A stretch of 64,000 nucleotides of DNA, taken from assembly GCA_014529385.2 (NCBI GenBank), contig CM043956.1, positions 93,093,721 to 93,157,720 on the forward strand, written 5' to 3'. The translations under genes and the position numbers were made by a program. The notes under the pieces are model-generated. The model did not search any database. It saw only the letters and a list, made by a program, of their open reading frames with translations, and was not told the DNA's origin. This document shows, piece by piece, positions 41,091-52,197 of the stretch (position 1 is the first letter of the stretch; every line of letters begins with the position of its first letter). Source of the DNA: Adiantum capillus-veneris (Eukaryota; Streptophyta; Polypodiopsida; Polypodiales; Pteridaceae).

Positions 41091-41112
41091 CCTAGTTTAA
41101 GAGCGAACTAGG
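41091..41112 (-). promoter_or_regulatory. LTR stem-loop next to GGTGGTGCCCC (G2, left LTR)
   Basis: CCTAGTT (41091-41097) pairs with AACTAGG (41106-41112), 8-base loop. Also at 49672-49693 in the right LTR and, inverted, at 61516-61537. Same plan as the G1 hairpin but with different paired bases. Confidence 0.6.
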
Positions 41113-41204
41113 ACGCAAAAGAGGAGAATCGTTAGAGCAACCCACAAACAAGCAAGGAATTTACACTAACCCTAACACCAATGGAACACTCTCACACACT
41201 AAAA

Positions 41205-41254
<50 letters not shown>

Positions 41255-41911
41255 TGCTCGGGCTGCTTTGAAGTGTATCGTTAATGATCAAGCAAACATA
41301 AATATATATGTAAGAAAGAGAGAGAAGGGGGAAGGGGGTGCTTGCTGCACTAATGCCTTCTTACAAATCTGTCATGACCAATCAAAGTGAGATTAGTATT
41401 TGTTCAACATAGCCTGAGTAAATTACACCACAACACATCACAAGAAAAAAGCCACCCCAATCACTGTCTTAAGGCCAGGGGAGTCCTCTCCACCCTGTCG
41501 CCCTCTTACAGCATGTGGGATTTATGGCTAAATTGATAACAATACCCAGAGACAAGCTATCAAGAACTTAAATAAAACACCAAGACACTTACACGTCATT
41601 ATTGTCCATGACTTCACGTTGGAAGGGAGACAAGGTATCCATGCTTATTCCAAATTCACCCTCCTTGATTCAGCAAATGTTGGGCCTACTCTAGTAGGAG
41701 AAATGATAGATTTCCTACTCTCAATTTAATGATCACTCTCTCTTACAATGGCATAGAGTTCCCTTGCTAATCACCCCTAATACAACACATATATATGCCT
41801 AATGCCAATGAGATTCCACTCAAGAGCTCCTTCTCAAGAGGTTGAGCTTGGCTTCTCAAGCTATAGCATAGTGCTCTTTCTTCTCCCCCCTTTTTGTGCT
41901 AGCTACACCCT

Positions 41912-41921
41912 CCTTTTATAG
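41912..41921 (-). promoter_or_regulatory. G2 LTR TATA box
   Basis: GCTATAAAAG on the minus strand, in the element's orientation; repeated in the right LTR near 50470-50480. Confidence 0.5.
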
Positions 41922-43646
41922 CAATTTTGAAGTCTAGGGTTACTCCTCTAACCATGGTTGGGTTAGATTTTCAGCAATTTATCTAATTTCTTTTGCTTGG
42001 AATTATCAAGAAGTTGGTGGGGAAAGAGAGAGGAGAGAAATGGAGGTGACAGGACTTTTCATAGTGGGTTAGTGTTAGTAGAGTTAGTATTAATTTACAA
42101 ATGGAATTGGATATTTACAATGGGAGTATCCATGTAGGATACAAATAAGGAAGAAAAACTCTTAAGAGGTAAGAAAAGGTGGATTTCTTACAAGGTTGAT
42201 GCTCCAAGTGTCTTGAGTAGGGCCAATTTTGACGCTTGTTGACGGTCCACTAGCTTTGACGGTACATTTTTTCTCCACTCTTGACCTTCCTTGAGAGACA
42301 AGGTAATTGAAGCTGAGTAATCAACCACCATGATGCTGTCTTTTAAGAGAAGAGGCTGAATTTTGTGGTTTTTTTTTATAGATATGGGTAATTTGGAGGA
42401 GGAAAAATGAGACTAGGTGGTCAATTTTGGAATGGAATTGTGTGTGGGAGGTATGAGTTCACCATGGTTTCTCTTATTCTTCAAGGTTCAGGAGAAGGTG
42501 AGTAGGGTGCAGAGAGGAGTGGTGAGAGAGGTGGGCATGATGAGTGGAGAAGTGTGTGTGAAAGAGGAAAATGATAAAGTGAAAGAGAGAGTGTGGCTGC
42601 ATAGCATGGGAAAACTGGGGTCCACTAATAAAATCATAGCTCACAGCTCGTAGCTCAAAAAAATATGAAAAAATTTGAGGCAAAAGTTCAACCCACGAGC
42701 TACAACTTTTGTTTGTATCACCTTTTCAAATTCGAAGAGCAAGTGAACTTTAAAAATTCAGCAAAACCGACCGTTGTTTTCCACTGCACAAGGTCCTTGT
42801 GGGGTCCTTCTTTGGATGATTCTTTTGAATACCTCCAAGAGTGAGCCCTCCATAGTGCATGTATGCATGCCACCTACCCTTGACCTTAGACCTTATTTGG
42901 TAGGTCTATAATTGAAGATATTGTTGAGATCATGATATAAGTGAATAGTACAACTAAGAAAATCAAATATCGAGGGGTCTAAAAAATATGTACATGTCAA
43001 ATATAAATAATATAAGTGGAAAAAATATAAAGGGGTCAAAAGAAACCTCTCTCATTATGAGGCTACCATAAAAAGATAAATATTTTTGGTGTTCTAATTT
43101 TTTAGAAAAATAACAAAATAGATGTAGGAAGGGAAAAATCACAATAGTGAAAAAATATACACATAAATAAAACTAGTTTTTTTGGATTTTTGTTGGGGTG
43201 GAGTTACACCAAATATAAGAGAAGCTTACATGAAAATATTTATATATGGAATAAAGAGTATCAAAAATGGTAAGAAAAATTGTGGTAATGGTGAGGCAAT
43301 GTACAGAGCATAAATAACACACACCTAGGTAGAAATATTTAAATAAATACCAAAATAATTATGAAAAAATCTTTTATTTAGGCCGTATATACAAAGAAAT
43401 ATTTACATACGCATGGGCCATAATATACTTATATTTTTTATATTTTTTATATTTTTGACTCAACTAGCCCAATGACTAGCTAATTGAGGGTTGTTTATTT
43501 CTGTAAGGAGATATGGGAAAAGTCCCCTAACTCACACGCACCTATATACAGTGAAAGGGTGAGGGTAACCACAGTGTTTGAGTGATTTGATAGGGTGAGA
43601 TAACTCACTATGGCAATTACAGAGAGCTGAAAAACGACTATCATTA

Positions 43647-43657
43647 GCCCTCCCCCA
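43647..43657 (-). other. G2 polypurine tract
   Basis: TGGGGGAGGGC on the minus strand, three bases from the LTR. Confidence 0.78.
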
Positions 43658-43671
43658 GGATGATGGTATAT

Positions 43672-45136
43672 TCATGTACCATCATAAAGAATCTTTTCCA
43701 AAGAGAGTGCTTCAGAGTCTTTGACAAGATCTTCATTGTTTGGCCCCTTGGAATTTTTGTTTGTGTTACACTCATGCTTCATGGAACAATACTTACATGA
43801 GATAGTTGCCTTTTGCTCTGGTAGATCCTTTGGTAGAAGGCGACTGAAGTAAGGCTTCAAGCGATAGCCGTTTACCTTCGTGGAGTGGTCTTTCCCATTC
43901 AAGTCCATAAGTTGTTAGTAACTTGAATTGAAAGCCTTCTTGACTATGTATGGCCCCTGCCATCTTGTTTCAAATTTGGCATCAAAACGATTATCGAGTC
44001 GATTGTCATACCTTAGCACAAGATCTCCTTCATTGATGCCTTTGTCCTTCAGTTTCTTGTCAAGCTTCTCCTTTGTCTGTGTGGCTTTCCTCTTATAGCA
44101 CTCGTATGCTGCTTCTCTTTTCCACTCAAGCTCAGCTAAGGTAAGAAGTCGATCCATCCATGCTTCTTGATCATCTTGTGCTGATTTGCCATGAAGTCGC
44201 ATTGTTGGAATGTTTAGCTCAATTGGTGTAAAGCCTCTTGACCATAGACCAAGTGAAATGGTGTGAACTCCGTGGCTTCCCTATTGTGGTTCGATACGCA
44301 CAAGGCACCATCCAAGAAGTCATCCCACAACTTTGTCTTGTTTTTCACCATCTTTCTAATGATGCCTGCAATGACACCATTAGCTTTTTCTACCAAACCA
44401 TTTGATGTGGGATAGTAGGGTGTGCTATGACGATGTAGAATGTGAAGTTCTTCACAAACTTCTGTGAGCAATCCCTTTCTAAACCCTGGACCATTATCAG
44501 AAACAATCTCCAAAGGTGTGCCAAATCTACAACAAATGTGAGTGTAGAAAATTTGCTCACTGTCCTCTCATTTACTTTGCCACACTTTGTGCTTCCACCC
44601 ACCTAGTCATATAGTCTACAGCCACTAGAATGTAGAGTTTACCATTTTTTGTCCTAGGCAGAGGACCCATAGCATCAATGCCCACTTTTCAAAGGGTCCA
44701 TTTGCAAGCACGATTTGCCTGGGCCATAAACCATCTTCTATTCCATTTATCTGACAATTGTGACAGCTTTTACACCAATGTTGAACATCCACATGCAAGC
44801 TTGGCCAAACATACCCCGCAAGCAAAATCTTCTTCACAGTTAATTCTTGGGCAAAATGACCACCACATGCCTCTTCATGCAAACCTTTTAGAATGGCTGG
44901 AATTTCCTCGATAGTTGGTACTCTTCTGCACACTTGATCCTCCCTTTTTGATAGAGGGAGCCTTCTAGGAAGAGATAGAAACTTGCCTTCTTCATGAGTC
45001 TCCTCTTCTGAGCTTCGTGAAGTCTTGTGGAAACTCACCCTCCAAAATGTAGCCAATAATGGGAGCCAATGACTCCAATCCCTGGTATCTCGGTTGCTTG
45101 ACAGCTGCTGCCACCATGATGACCTGCACTTCTCTC
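43672..45136 (-). pseudogene. pol: G2 integrase, several frameshifts
   Basis: Right to left: zinc domain (HEEACGGHF, WCKSCHNCQ) in the segment 44625-45233; first core D in the out-of-frame stretch after GPFEKW; second D in IVSDNGPGFRKG and E in SNGLVEKANGV (44214-44513). Then ATEFTPFHLVYGQEAL and the C-terminal RWQGPYIV module (43915-44202), and NGYRLKPYFSRLLP. At least four frame changes. Unlike G1, GPFEKW has glutamate and no stop. Confidence 0.87.
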
Positions 45137-45870
45137 TCAACACATGTAACTGCTTGTTGTGCAAGTAAATCGCATCTTCATTTTGTTTCCTCGGAATATG
45201 ATATAGTTGCACTTCTTCAAATTGATTAAACATCTACGAATGGCATGAACTTTTGTCCTTAAGCTTTCATTTTTGCATGCCCAAATGCCTAAAATCTGCT
45301 TCACAATGAGAAGTGCATCCCCTTTTACCATGAGACGTTGTATACCATGGCCAATGCATATTTTTAAACCATGAAGTAGTGTGTCATATTCTGCTTCATT
45401 GTTGCTAGCTGAACTTGGTAGATTGAACTTCTCTTTCATGACCACCTCTCCACTTGGGTTGAGCAACACTAGCCCTCCCCTGCTTTTCCTGTGGCTCGAC
45501 GAAAAGCTCCATCAAAGAACAAGGTAAAAGCATTAGGAATACTTTTTGGTGGTGGCAATGGTAGGGTCTTTACTTCAGGCACCTTAATCTCCTTTTCATG
45601 CACCCTATAAGTGAGAATCCCTGCCAATTGTGCACGCACACTATCTTCTACCTTGAAAGAGTATTGAAACTCTTGCAACTCCATAATCCACTTTGAGATC
45701 CTAGTACTAAGATTCATTTGAGATGACACCCAAGGGAACAAATTCTCTGCGTGAGGATTACAAAAGGTTTTGGGAGCAAGTAGGATCTAAACTTCCTTAT
45801 CGCAAACATGAGAGAAAGCATCATGAGTTCTGCCTCCGTGTAGCCTCTCTCTAAAGCATTCATGACCCTA
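45137..45870 (-). pseudogene. pol: G2 RNase H and archaeal-type RNase H
   Basis: End of the gypsy RNase H (STRISKWIMELQEFQYSFKVEDS), then a second RNase H: LFFDGAFRRATGKAG, NNEAEYDTLLHGLKICIGHG, KGDALLIVKQILGIWACKNE. The two parts are in different frames joined near 45469. The D-E-D pattern of the second domain is recognisable. It confirms that G2 shares G1's dual RNase H plan. Confidence 0.85.
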
Positions 45871-46740
45871 CTAGCAAAGTAGATGGGTCGCATCTGGTAC
45901 TATAGGGATCTTGTTGTAGCAAAACTGCACCAATTGTTTCTTTCCAACACTAGAGCTAACAAAGAATGTGTACTCCCAACAAGGAGGCATGAGTGTTGGT
46001 AGCTCTGACAAAATGGCTTTAATGTTACAAAAGTACTCTTCAAGCTCATCAGACCATGCAAATTCTACTTGTTTTGTCAACTTTTGCAAAGGGTGAAGTA
46101 ACTCCGAGGCTAAGTGAATGAAGCGTGACATATACTTCACCTTTTGAATGAATGAGATGACCTCCTTAAGACTCTTGGGTGATGGTAGCTCAATAAGAGC
46201 CTTTGCCTTTGAAGGATCCACTTCAATGCCTTCGTAAGAAACTTTATGACCAAGCAAGATTACTTCATCCTCACCTATATGGCACTTGTGGGGGTTGAGT
46301 TGACCTCCCATGTCGTAGAGATTTTTTAAACCTTCTTCTACCCTTTGTACATGCAATGATTTTGAGCTATAAATACAGAAATCATCAATGAACACCCTAA
46401 TTGACTTTCCAAAGAATGCTTGAAACACCATATTCATGAAATGTTGGAATGTTGCAGGAGCATTTGTCAGACCAAATGGCATGACTCTAAAAGCATAACA
46501 ACCCCAAGGAGTGATAAAGGTTGTTTTCAATTGATCCTCCAATGAAATCTCTATTTGAAAGTAACCTGAGTAACCATCGCACACAGTGTACTTCTCATGA
46601 CCAGCTACCTCATTTAGTATCTCATCCTGGAATGGGAGGGGAAAGTGATCTCTTTTTGTTGCCTCATTGAGGGGACGGTAATCCACACACACCCTCCACT
46701 TGCCATTTTTCTTAGGAGTGACAACAACAGGAGAGACCCA
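45871..46740 (-). pseudogene. pol: G2 reverse transcriptase
   Basis: Follows the TAG at 46741 in the same frame: WVSPVVVTPKKNGKW, VCVDYRPLNEATKRDHFPLP, CDGYSGYFQIE, MPFGLTNAPATFQHF, FIDDFCIYSS. Catalytic D-D intact. A frameshift near 45930 ends the good frame in the region of the RNase H start. Closely similar to G1 in the fingers and palm. Confidence 0.92.
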
Positions 46741-46743
46741 CTA
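46741..46743 (-). other. In-frame TAG at the protease/RT boundary of G2
   Basis: Same codon as the TAG at 6685-6687 in G1: VENS-stop-WVSPVVVTPKKNG. Followed by TGGGTCTCTCC. It is the only stop between 47790 and about 45930 in this frame. Confidence 0.78.
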
Positions 46744-47790
46744 TGAATTCTCCACTGGATAAATGAAACCTGCTGCTAGAAGCTTTCTTACCTCCTTGAG
46801 TAGAGCCTGCTCTTTTATAACTCCTAGCCTTCGTAGCTTCTGAGCTTTAGGTGTGGCCTCAGGCTTTAACTCAATCTTGTGTTGAACAACATCTACCCCA
46901 CGCACGTCGATGTAGTCTTTAGCAAAAAGCCTAGGAAACTTCCTTAGCACACATTTGAACTCCTCTCTTTCATCCTTTGTAAGTGTTGTTGATAGCATAC
47001 CTTTAGACATCCCTTCATCTTGAACACCTTCGTTCTCTTGAGGACCTACCTCCTCCAAGCCTTGACAAGAGGTCTCTTGGTTGCTTGGCTTAAACCTTAC
47101 CCCCATGACTTCGATGGAAGACTCCTCTTCAGTAATGCTGCCGCTACTTTCTTCTTTTGAAGTGCTATCCGTCCAACCTTCTTCCGTCTCACTTTGAGAT
47201 GATTCTTCATGGAGCTCCTCTTGGCGTTGCTCCTTCATGTCAAAGACAACCTTCTTATGATTGTCGTTCCTGCAAATTAGCTTTCCACTCTCCCAATCCT
47301 GCAAAGCTCGCATTTTCATTAGCCATGGTCTCCCTAGGATAAATGGGTAACCATTTCCTTTGGTAGACATGACATAGAAATCCACTGCCTTCTTAATGCC
47401 AAAGGCCTCCACAAGAACATTTTTACAAATGCCTACGCACCTAGCCTTGCTATTGTTTGCCATCTTGACCTTAATTTCAGGTGTCTCATGGATGTGCATG
47501 CCTAGTTTTTGCATGAGTCCCTCTATCATGATGCAAATTTGTGCACCCCCATCCACTAGACCTTTCCTAACCAATCTCCCTTTTATGTAACAATCTAGCA
47601 CAAGTGTAATGTCCTCATTTATTTCAGCTTGTGCAATTTTTACAACAGGCACACTCTCTTTCACCTTTCTCCTAGTGCTAATTGCCCTTGTTAAATCCCT
47701 CCTAACTTGTGGACATAATGCAAGAAATTGAGGCCATGAGATATCAGGACCCTTACCTCTCATGTCTTCCAACAGGTTGTATGGAGCCAT
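46741..47790 (-). pseudogene. pol: G2 aspartic protease and linker to reverse transcriptase
   Basis: 349 codons without a break. Retropepsin with LVDGGAQICIMIEGL (D-G-G active site, as in G1), VKMANNSKARCVGICKNVLVEAFG, then YPFILGRPWLMKM. An acidic linker, VVQHKIELKPEATP and LLAAGFIYPVENS end at TAG (46741-46743). Reverse transcriptase continues in frame. The first 30 residues (GPDISWPQFLALCPQVRRDL) match the G1 protein, so the true start is upstream in the gag-pol junction. Confidence 0.9.
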
Positions 47791-48913
47791 TCCATGTCCA
47801 AGAGGGAAGTCTTGGAGATTGATACGACATCAAGTCCTCTTAGCCTCCTTGGTCTCCTTTGCCTTCTTTTCTCGTCCATGGTCACTTTGTGATGTAACTC
47901 CTTCTTTCTCCTTACCTTTCCCTCGGCCACGCTTAATGCCATTTGCTTCCATATCAACCTCTCTTGAATTTGTCACCTCTACCACATGCACGTTTGGGTC
48001 TGGCAAAGGTGGAACTCCTTCCACTCCTTGTGGAGGTGGTCTTGCTCCATTTTTCCTTTGCATAAGCCGTGGTTGCTGACTAGTTCCTTCACCTGCATTC
48101 ATCACTGGGTAATTCAAGTTACGTCTCCCTGGCTCCCCACGGGGCCAAGGACAATTATACATCCCATGTCCAGACTCACCGCAATTCCAACATTGCAAGA
48201 CTCTCTCTCTCTTCTGACTTCTTTGCTTGTCCCTTTGGACCTACAGCTTGTGCAAGGTGAATTGACAGGCTGCTTAAAGATTCATTTAACTTCTCAATCA
48301 CTTCAGCCGTTACCTCAGGAAGCTCCCTAGATGTTGATGCTTGTGACTTACCTTTGGGTCTAAGACCTTCTATTGGAACCTCTCCCCTTAAGCACTTGAG
48401 TTTCCTATACTTCTTAGCAGCCCTAGTTTCCGCTGCATCAAAAGTAGCAGGTGCACCCGCCTCAACTTTTACCTTAAGGTCAGGAAAGAGTCCGGCTATG
48501 AACCTCTCCTTGTTTAAAAATTTTGCACCATCACCAGGGTTAGCAACATTTTGTATCCATTGAGCCCAAAGACGTAGAAACTCTTGCTTGTACAAGTAGT
48601 AGTCATCTAAGTCTTTTTGCTTATGAGAAACAATGTCTTGCCATAATTTCTGAGTGTTTTGGGGATCAAAGAAGTATTTCTTGAAACGATTCAAAACTTC
48701 CGTGTAATTCCCTTTAACTTCCTCAGGCAAAGAGTCAAACCAAGTGCTAGCATCTTTCCTAAGGACCACCTCAAACATTTCTACACGTTCTTGATCAGTT
48801 ACTATCCTCTTGATACGGCAAGACATCTTGAAATTCGCTAGAAATAATTATGCATCCTCTCCAGGCTCTCCAAAGAAAAGAGGATATCCAGACATTTGGC
48901 GTTGGCTCTCCAT
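47791..48913 (-). pseudogene. gag: G2 gag with zinc knuckle
   Basis: ATG at 48913 (MESQRQMSGYPLFFGEPGEDA), TAA at 48848-48850, then open again: FEVVLRKDASTWFDSLPEE, LNRFKKYFFDPQNTQKLW, YKQEFLRLWAQWIQ, a retrotransposon gag domain. A shift near 48190 leads to the zinc knuckle CWNCGESGHGMYNC and a proline/glycine-rich segment, then a second shift to the protease frame near 47800. The knuckle matches G1's (CYNCGEVGHGMYYC). Confidence 0.87.
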
Positions 48914-48997
48914 TGAATTGATTTCAAAGTGACGCGTTTTTGTTTTTTCTTTCTTTAAAAGATTTACACAATAATATTTTCTAAATTGCAATCTATT

Positions 48998-49216
48998 CTA
49001 CAACAAAATAAAAATATTCACATCAAATGACCTATGATAATCAATAAGAGGTAGAATGACAGGGTTTGGTGATGCGAGAATTTCTCCTACTCTTTGGGCA
49101 CCAAACATGAATACCATATGTTGTTGAAAATGGATTTTTCTACTAATTGCAATGTTTACTCTAATGTGTGGAGTGAAATGAAAGGGAAAAACCTGTATTC
49201 CTGGGCCATTATCCAT
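48998..49216 (-). CDS. G2 leader ORF B (72 aa), conserved with G1
   Basis: ATG at 49216 to TAG at 48998. FPFHF, HIRVNI, SRKIHFQ, FGAQRVGEIL, ILPLIDYHRSFDVNIFILL. The closest match to the G1 small ORF (15042-15269): about 42 identical residues, over half with synonymous codon differences, and the stop falls at the same point but is a different codon. Lies between the primer site and gag. Product function unknown. Confidence 0.72.
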   Translation of the reverse strand: MDNGPGIQVFPFHFTPHIRVNIAISRKIHFQQHMVFMFGAQRVGEILASPNPVILPLIDYHRSFDVNIFILL

Positions 49217-49237
49217 GGTCTATGCATGACCTAATTC

Positions 49238-49450
49238 TTAAAACAAAACAAAAATATAGACGTCCAAACTAAGGTCGTACCTAATGAGAGGCAAAATAAA
49301 AGGATTTACTGATGCGTTTATCTCTATCAACCTAAGAGGACCTAAAATTCTACGAATTACTCGTTGAAATTGCAACTTAGTACTAACAATTATGTGTACC
49401 TTTTCCCTTGCAATGGGAATGAAGGAATCATACAAATTCTCGTGATTCAT
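49238..49450 (-). CDS. G2 leader ORF A (70 aa), paralogue of ORF B
   Basis: ATG at 49450 to TAA at 49238, 21 bases before ORF B and in the same frame. It shares VHIIVS-K-x-x-FQ, R-x-x-EI-AS-NP-ILPLI-Y-x-x-S-DV-IF-L with B. Tandem duplication of the module, both copies ending right after an IF-x-L-[FL] tail. It starts 56 bases after the primer site, so it would be the first ORF on the genomic RNA. Confidence 0.65.
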   Translation of the reverse strand: MNHENLYDSFIPIAREKVHIIVSTKLQFQRVIRRILGPLRLIEINASVNPFILPLIRYDLSLDVYIFVLF

Positions 49451-49505
49451 GCAAGCTACTTGATTATGCTAAAGGTTGAGCCTTCACAAAACATACACAA
49501 GCCTG

Positions 49506-49523
49506 TCCTCAGTGGGGGTACCA
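49506..49523 (-). other. G2 primer-binding site
   Basis: TGGTACCCCCACTGAGGA on the minus strand, three bases from the LTR. Differs from the G1 site at one position. Confidence 0.65.
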
Positions 49524-49526
49524 ATT

Positions 49527-52196
49527 TGAAGCGGTCCGAGGCGGGCAACAAGAAGAGCAACCTCTAGACACCCTTCAAGGCTCCCGTGCTGCTCAATGGG
49601 GCTGGGGCACAACATAACACAAACCAAAACAACAAACCCCCAGCCAAATCCCAACTACACAAGGGGCACCACCTAGTTTAAGAGCGAACTAGGACGCAAA
49701 AGAGGAGAATCGTTAGAGCAACCCACAAACAAGCAAGGAATTTACACTAACCCTAACACCAATGGAACAATCTCACACACTAAAACACGAGAGAGAGAGA
49801 GAGAGAGAGAGATGGTGCTCGGACTGCTTTGAAGTGTATCGTTAATGATCAAGCAAACATAAATATATATGTAAGAAAGAGAGAGAAGGGGGAAGGGGGT
49901 GCTTGTTGCACTAATGCCTTCTTACAAATCTGTCATGACCAATCAAAGTGAGATTAGTATTTGTTCAACATAGCCTGAGTAAATTACACCACAACACATC
50001 ATAAGAAAAAAGCCACCCCAATCACTGTCTTAAGGCCAGGGGAGTCCTCTCCACCCTGTCGCCCTCTTACAGCATGTGGGATTTATGGCTAAATTGATAA
50101 CAATACCCAGAGACAAGCTACCAAGAACTTAAATAAAACACCAAGACACTTACACATCATTATTGTCCATGACTTCACGTTGGAAGGGAGACAAGGTATC
50201 CATGCTTAATCCAAATTCACCCTCCTTGATTCAACAAATGTTGGGCTTACTCTAGTAGGAGAAATGATAGATTTCCTACTCTAAATTTAATGATCACTCT
50301 CTCTTACAATGGCATAGAGTTCCCTTGCTAATCACCCCTAATACAACACATACATATGACTAATGCCAATGAGATTCCACTCAAGAGCTCCTTCTCAAGA
50401 GGTTGAGCTTGGCTTCTCAAGCTATAGCATAGTGCTCTTTCTTCTCCCCCCTTTTTGTGCTAGCTACACCCTCCTTTTATAGCAATTTTGAAGGCTAGGG
50501 TTACTCCTCTAACCATGGTTGGGTTAGATTTTCAGCAATTTATCTAATTTCTTTTGCTTAGAATTATCAAGAAGTTGGTGGGGAAAGAGAGAGGAGAGAA
50601 ATGGAGGTGATAGGACTTTTCATAGTGGGTTAGTGTTAGTAGAGTTAGTATTAATTTACAAATGGAATTGGATATTTACAATGGGAGTATCCATGTAGGA
50701 TACAAATAAGGAAGAAAAACTCTTAAGAGGTAAGAAAAGGTGGATTTCTTACAAGGTTGATGCTCCAAGTGTCTTGAGTAGGGCCAATTTTGACGCTTGT
50801 TGACGGTCCACTAGCTTTGACGGTACATTTTTTCTCCACTCTTGACCTTCCTTGAGAGACAAGGTAATTGAAGCTGAGTAATCAACCACCATGATGCTGT
50901 CTTTTAAGAGAAGAGGCTGAATTTTGTGGTTTTCTTTATAGATATGGGTAATTTGGAGGAGGAAAAATGAGACTAGGTGGTCAATTTTGGAATGGAATTG
51001 TGTGTGGGAGGTATGAGTTCACCATGGTTTCTCTTATTCTTCAAGGTTCAGGAGAAGGTGAGTAGGGTGCAGAGAGGAGTGGTGAAAGAGGTGGGGATGA
51101 TGAGTGGATAAGTGTGTGTGAAAGAGGAAAATGATAAAGTGAAAGAGAGAGTGTGGCTGCATAGCATGGGAAAACTGGGGTCCACTAATAAAATCATAGC
51201 TCACAGCTCGTAGCTCAAAAAAATATGAAAAAATTTGAGGCAAAAGTTCAACCCACGAGCTACAACTTTTGTTTGTATCACCTTTTCAAATTCGAAGAGC
51301 AAGTGAACTTTAAAAATTCAGCAAAACCGACCGTTGTTTTCCACCGCACAAGGTCCTTGTGGGGTCCTTCTTTGGATGATTCTTTTGAATACCTCCAAGA
51401 GTGAGCCCTCCATAGTGCATGTATGCATGCCACCTACCCTTGACCTTATTTGGTACGTCTATAATTGAAGATATTGTTGAGATCATGATATAAGTGAATA
51501 GTACAACTAAGAAAATCAAATATCGAGGGGTCTAAAAAATATGTACATGTCAAATATAAATAATATAAGTGGAAAAAATATAAAGGGGTCAAAAGAAATC
51601 TCTCTCATTATGAGGCTACCATAAAAAGATAAATATTTTTGGTGTTCTAATTTTTTAGAAAAAAAACAAAATAGATGTAAGAAGGAAAAAATCACAATAG
51701 TGAAAAAATATACACATAAATAAAACTAGTTTTTTTGGATTTTTGTTGGGGTGGAGTTACACCAAATATAAGAGAAGCTTACATGAAAATATTTCTATAT
51801 GGAATAAAGAGTATGAAAAATGGTAAGAAAAATTGTGGTAATGGTGAGGCAATGTACAGAGCATAAATAACACACACCTAAGTAGAAATATTTAAATAAA
51901 TACCAAAATAATTATGAAAAAATCTTTTATTTAGGCCCTATATACAAAGAAATATTTACATACGCATGGGCCATAATATACTTATATTTTTTATTTTTAT
52001 TATTTTTTTGAATCAACTAGCCCAATGACTAGCTAATTGATGGTTTTTTATTTCAGTAAGGAGATATGGGAAAAGTCCCCTAACTCACACGCACCTATAT
52101 ACAGTGAAAGGGTGAGGGTAACCACAGTGTTTGAGTGATTTGATAGGGTGAGATAACTCACTATGGCAATTATAGAGAGCCGAAAAATGGCTGTCA
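49527..52196 (-). repeat. G2 5' LTR (right copy)
   Basis: 2670 bp, matches 40945-43643 with scattered substitutions and a shorter GA tract. Stem-loop at 49672-49693. Confidence 0.93.
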
Positions 52197-52197
52197 T

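Larger units (their letters stand above)
40945..43643 (-). repeat. G2 3' LTR (left copy)
   Basis: 2699 bp, TGAAGCGGTCC to GACTATCA on the plus strand. A (GA)n tract at about 41208-41250 is roughly twice as long as in the other LTR. TATA box on the minus strand at 41912-41921 (GCTATAAAAGG). Confidence 0.93.
40945..52196 (-). mobile_element. G2: Ty3/gypsy Tat-like element inserted in C2
   Basis: Minus-strand gypsy of 11252 bp with 2.7-kb LTRs (40945-43643 and 49527-52196). Right to left: primer site, two tandem leader ORFs, gag, protease, reverse transcriptase, RNase H, archaeal-type RNase H, integrase, purine tract. Protein similarity to G1 is clear but far from identity, and the LTRs are unrelated in most of their length. 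A clean 5-bp duplication is not seen (AGTAT left, TTAA or TTAAA right), although the C2 coding sequence continues across. Many frameshifts in pol. Confidence 0.92.

Noticed and set aside
42417-42653. 78-codon ORF in the G2 LTR, with a reverse-strand partner at 42474-42683 also present at 51034-51243
   Set aside because: LTR sequence; the two LTR copies keep one but not the other frame, and there is no codon-level conservation to test outside a near-identical pair.
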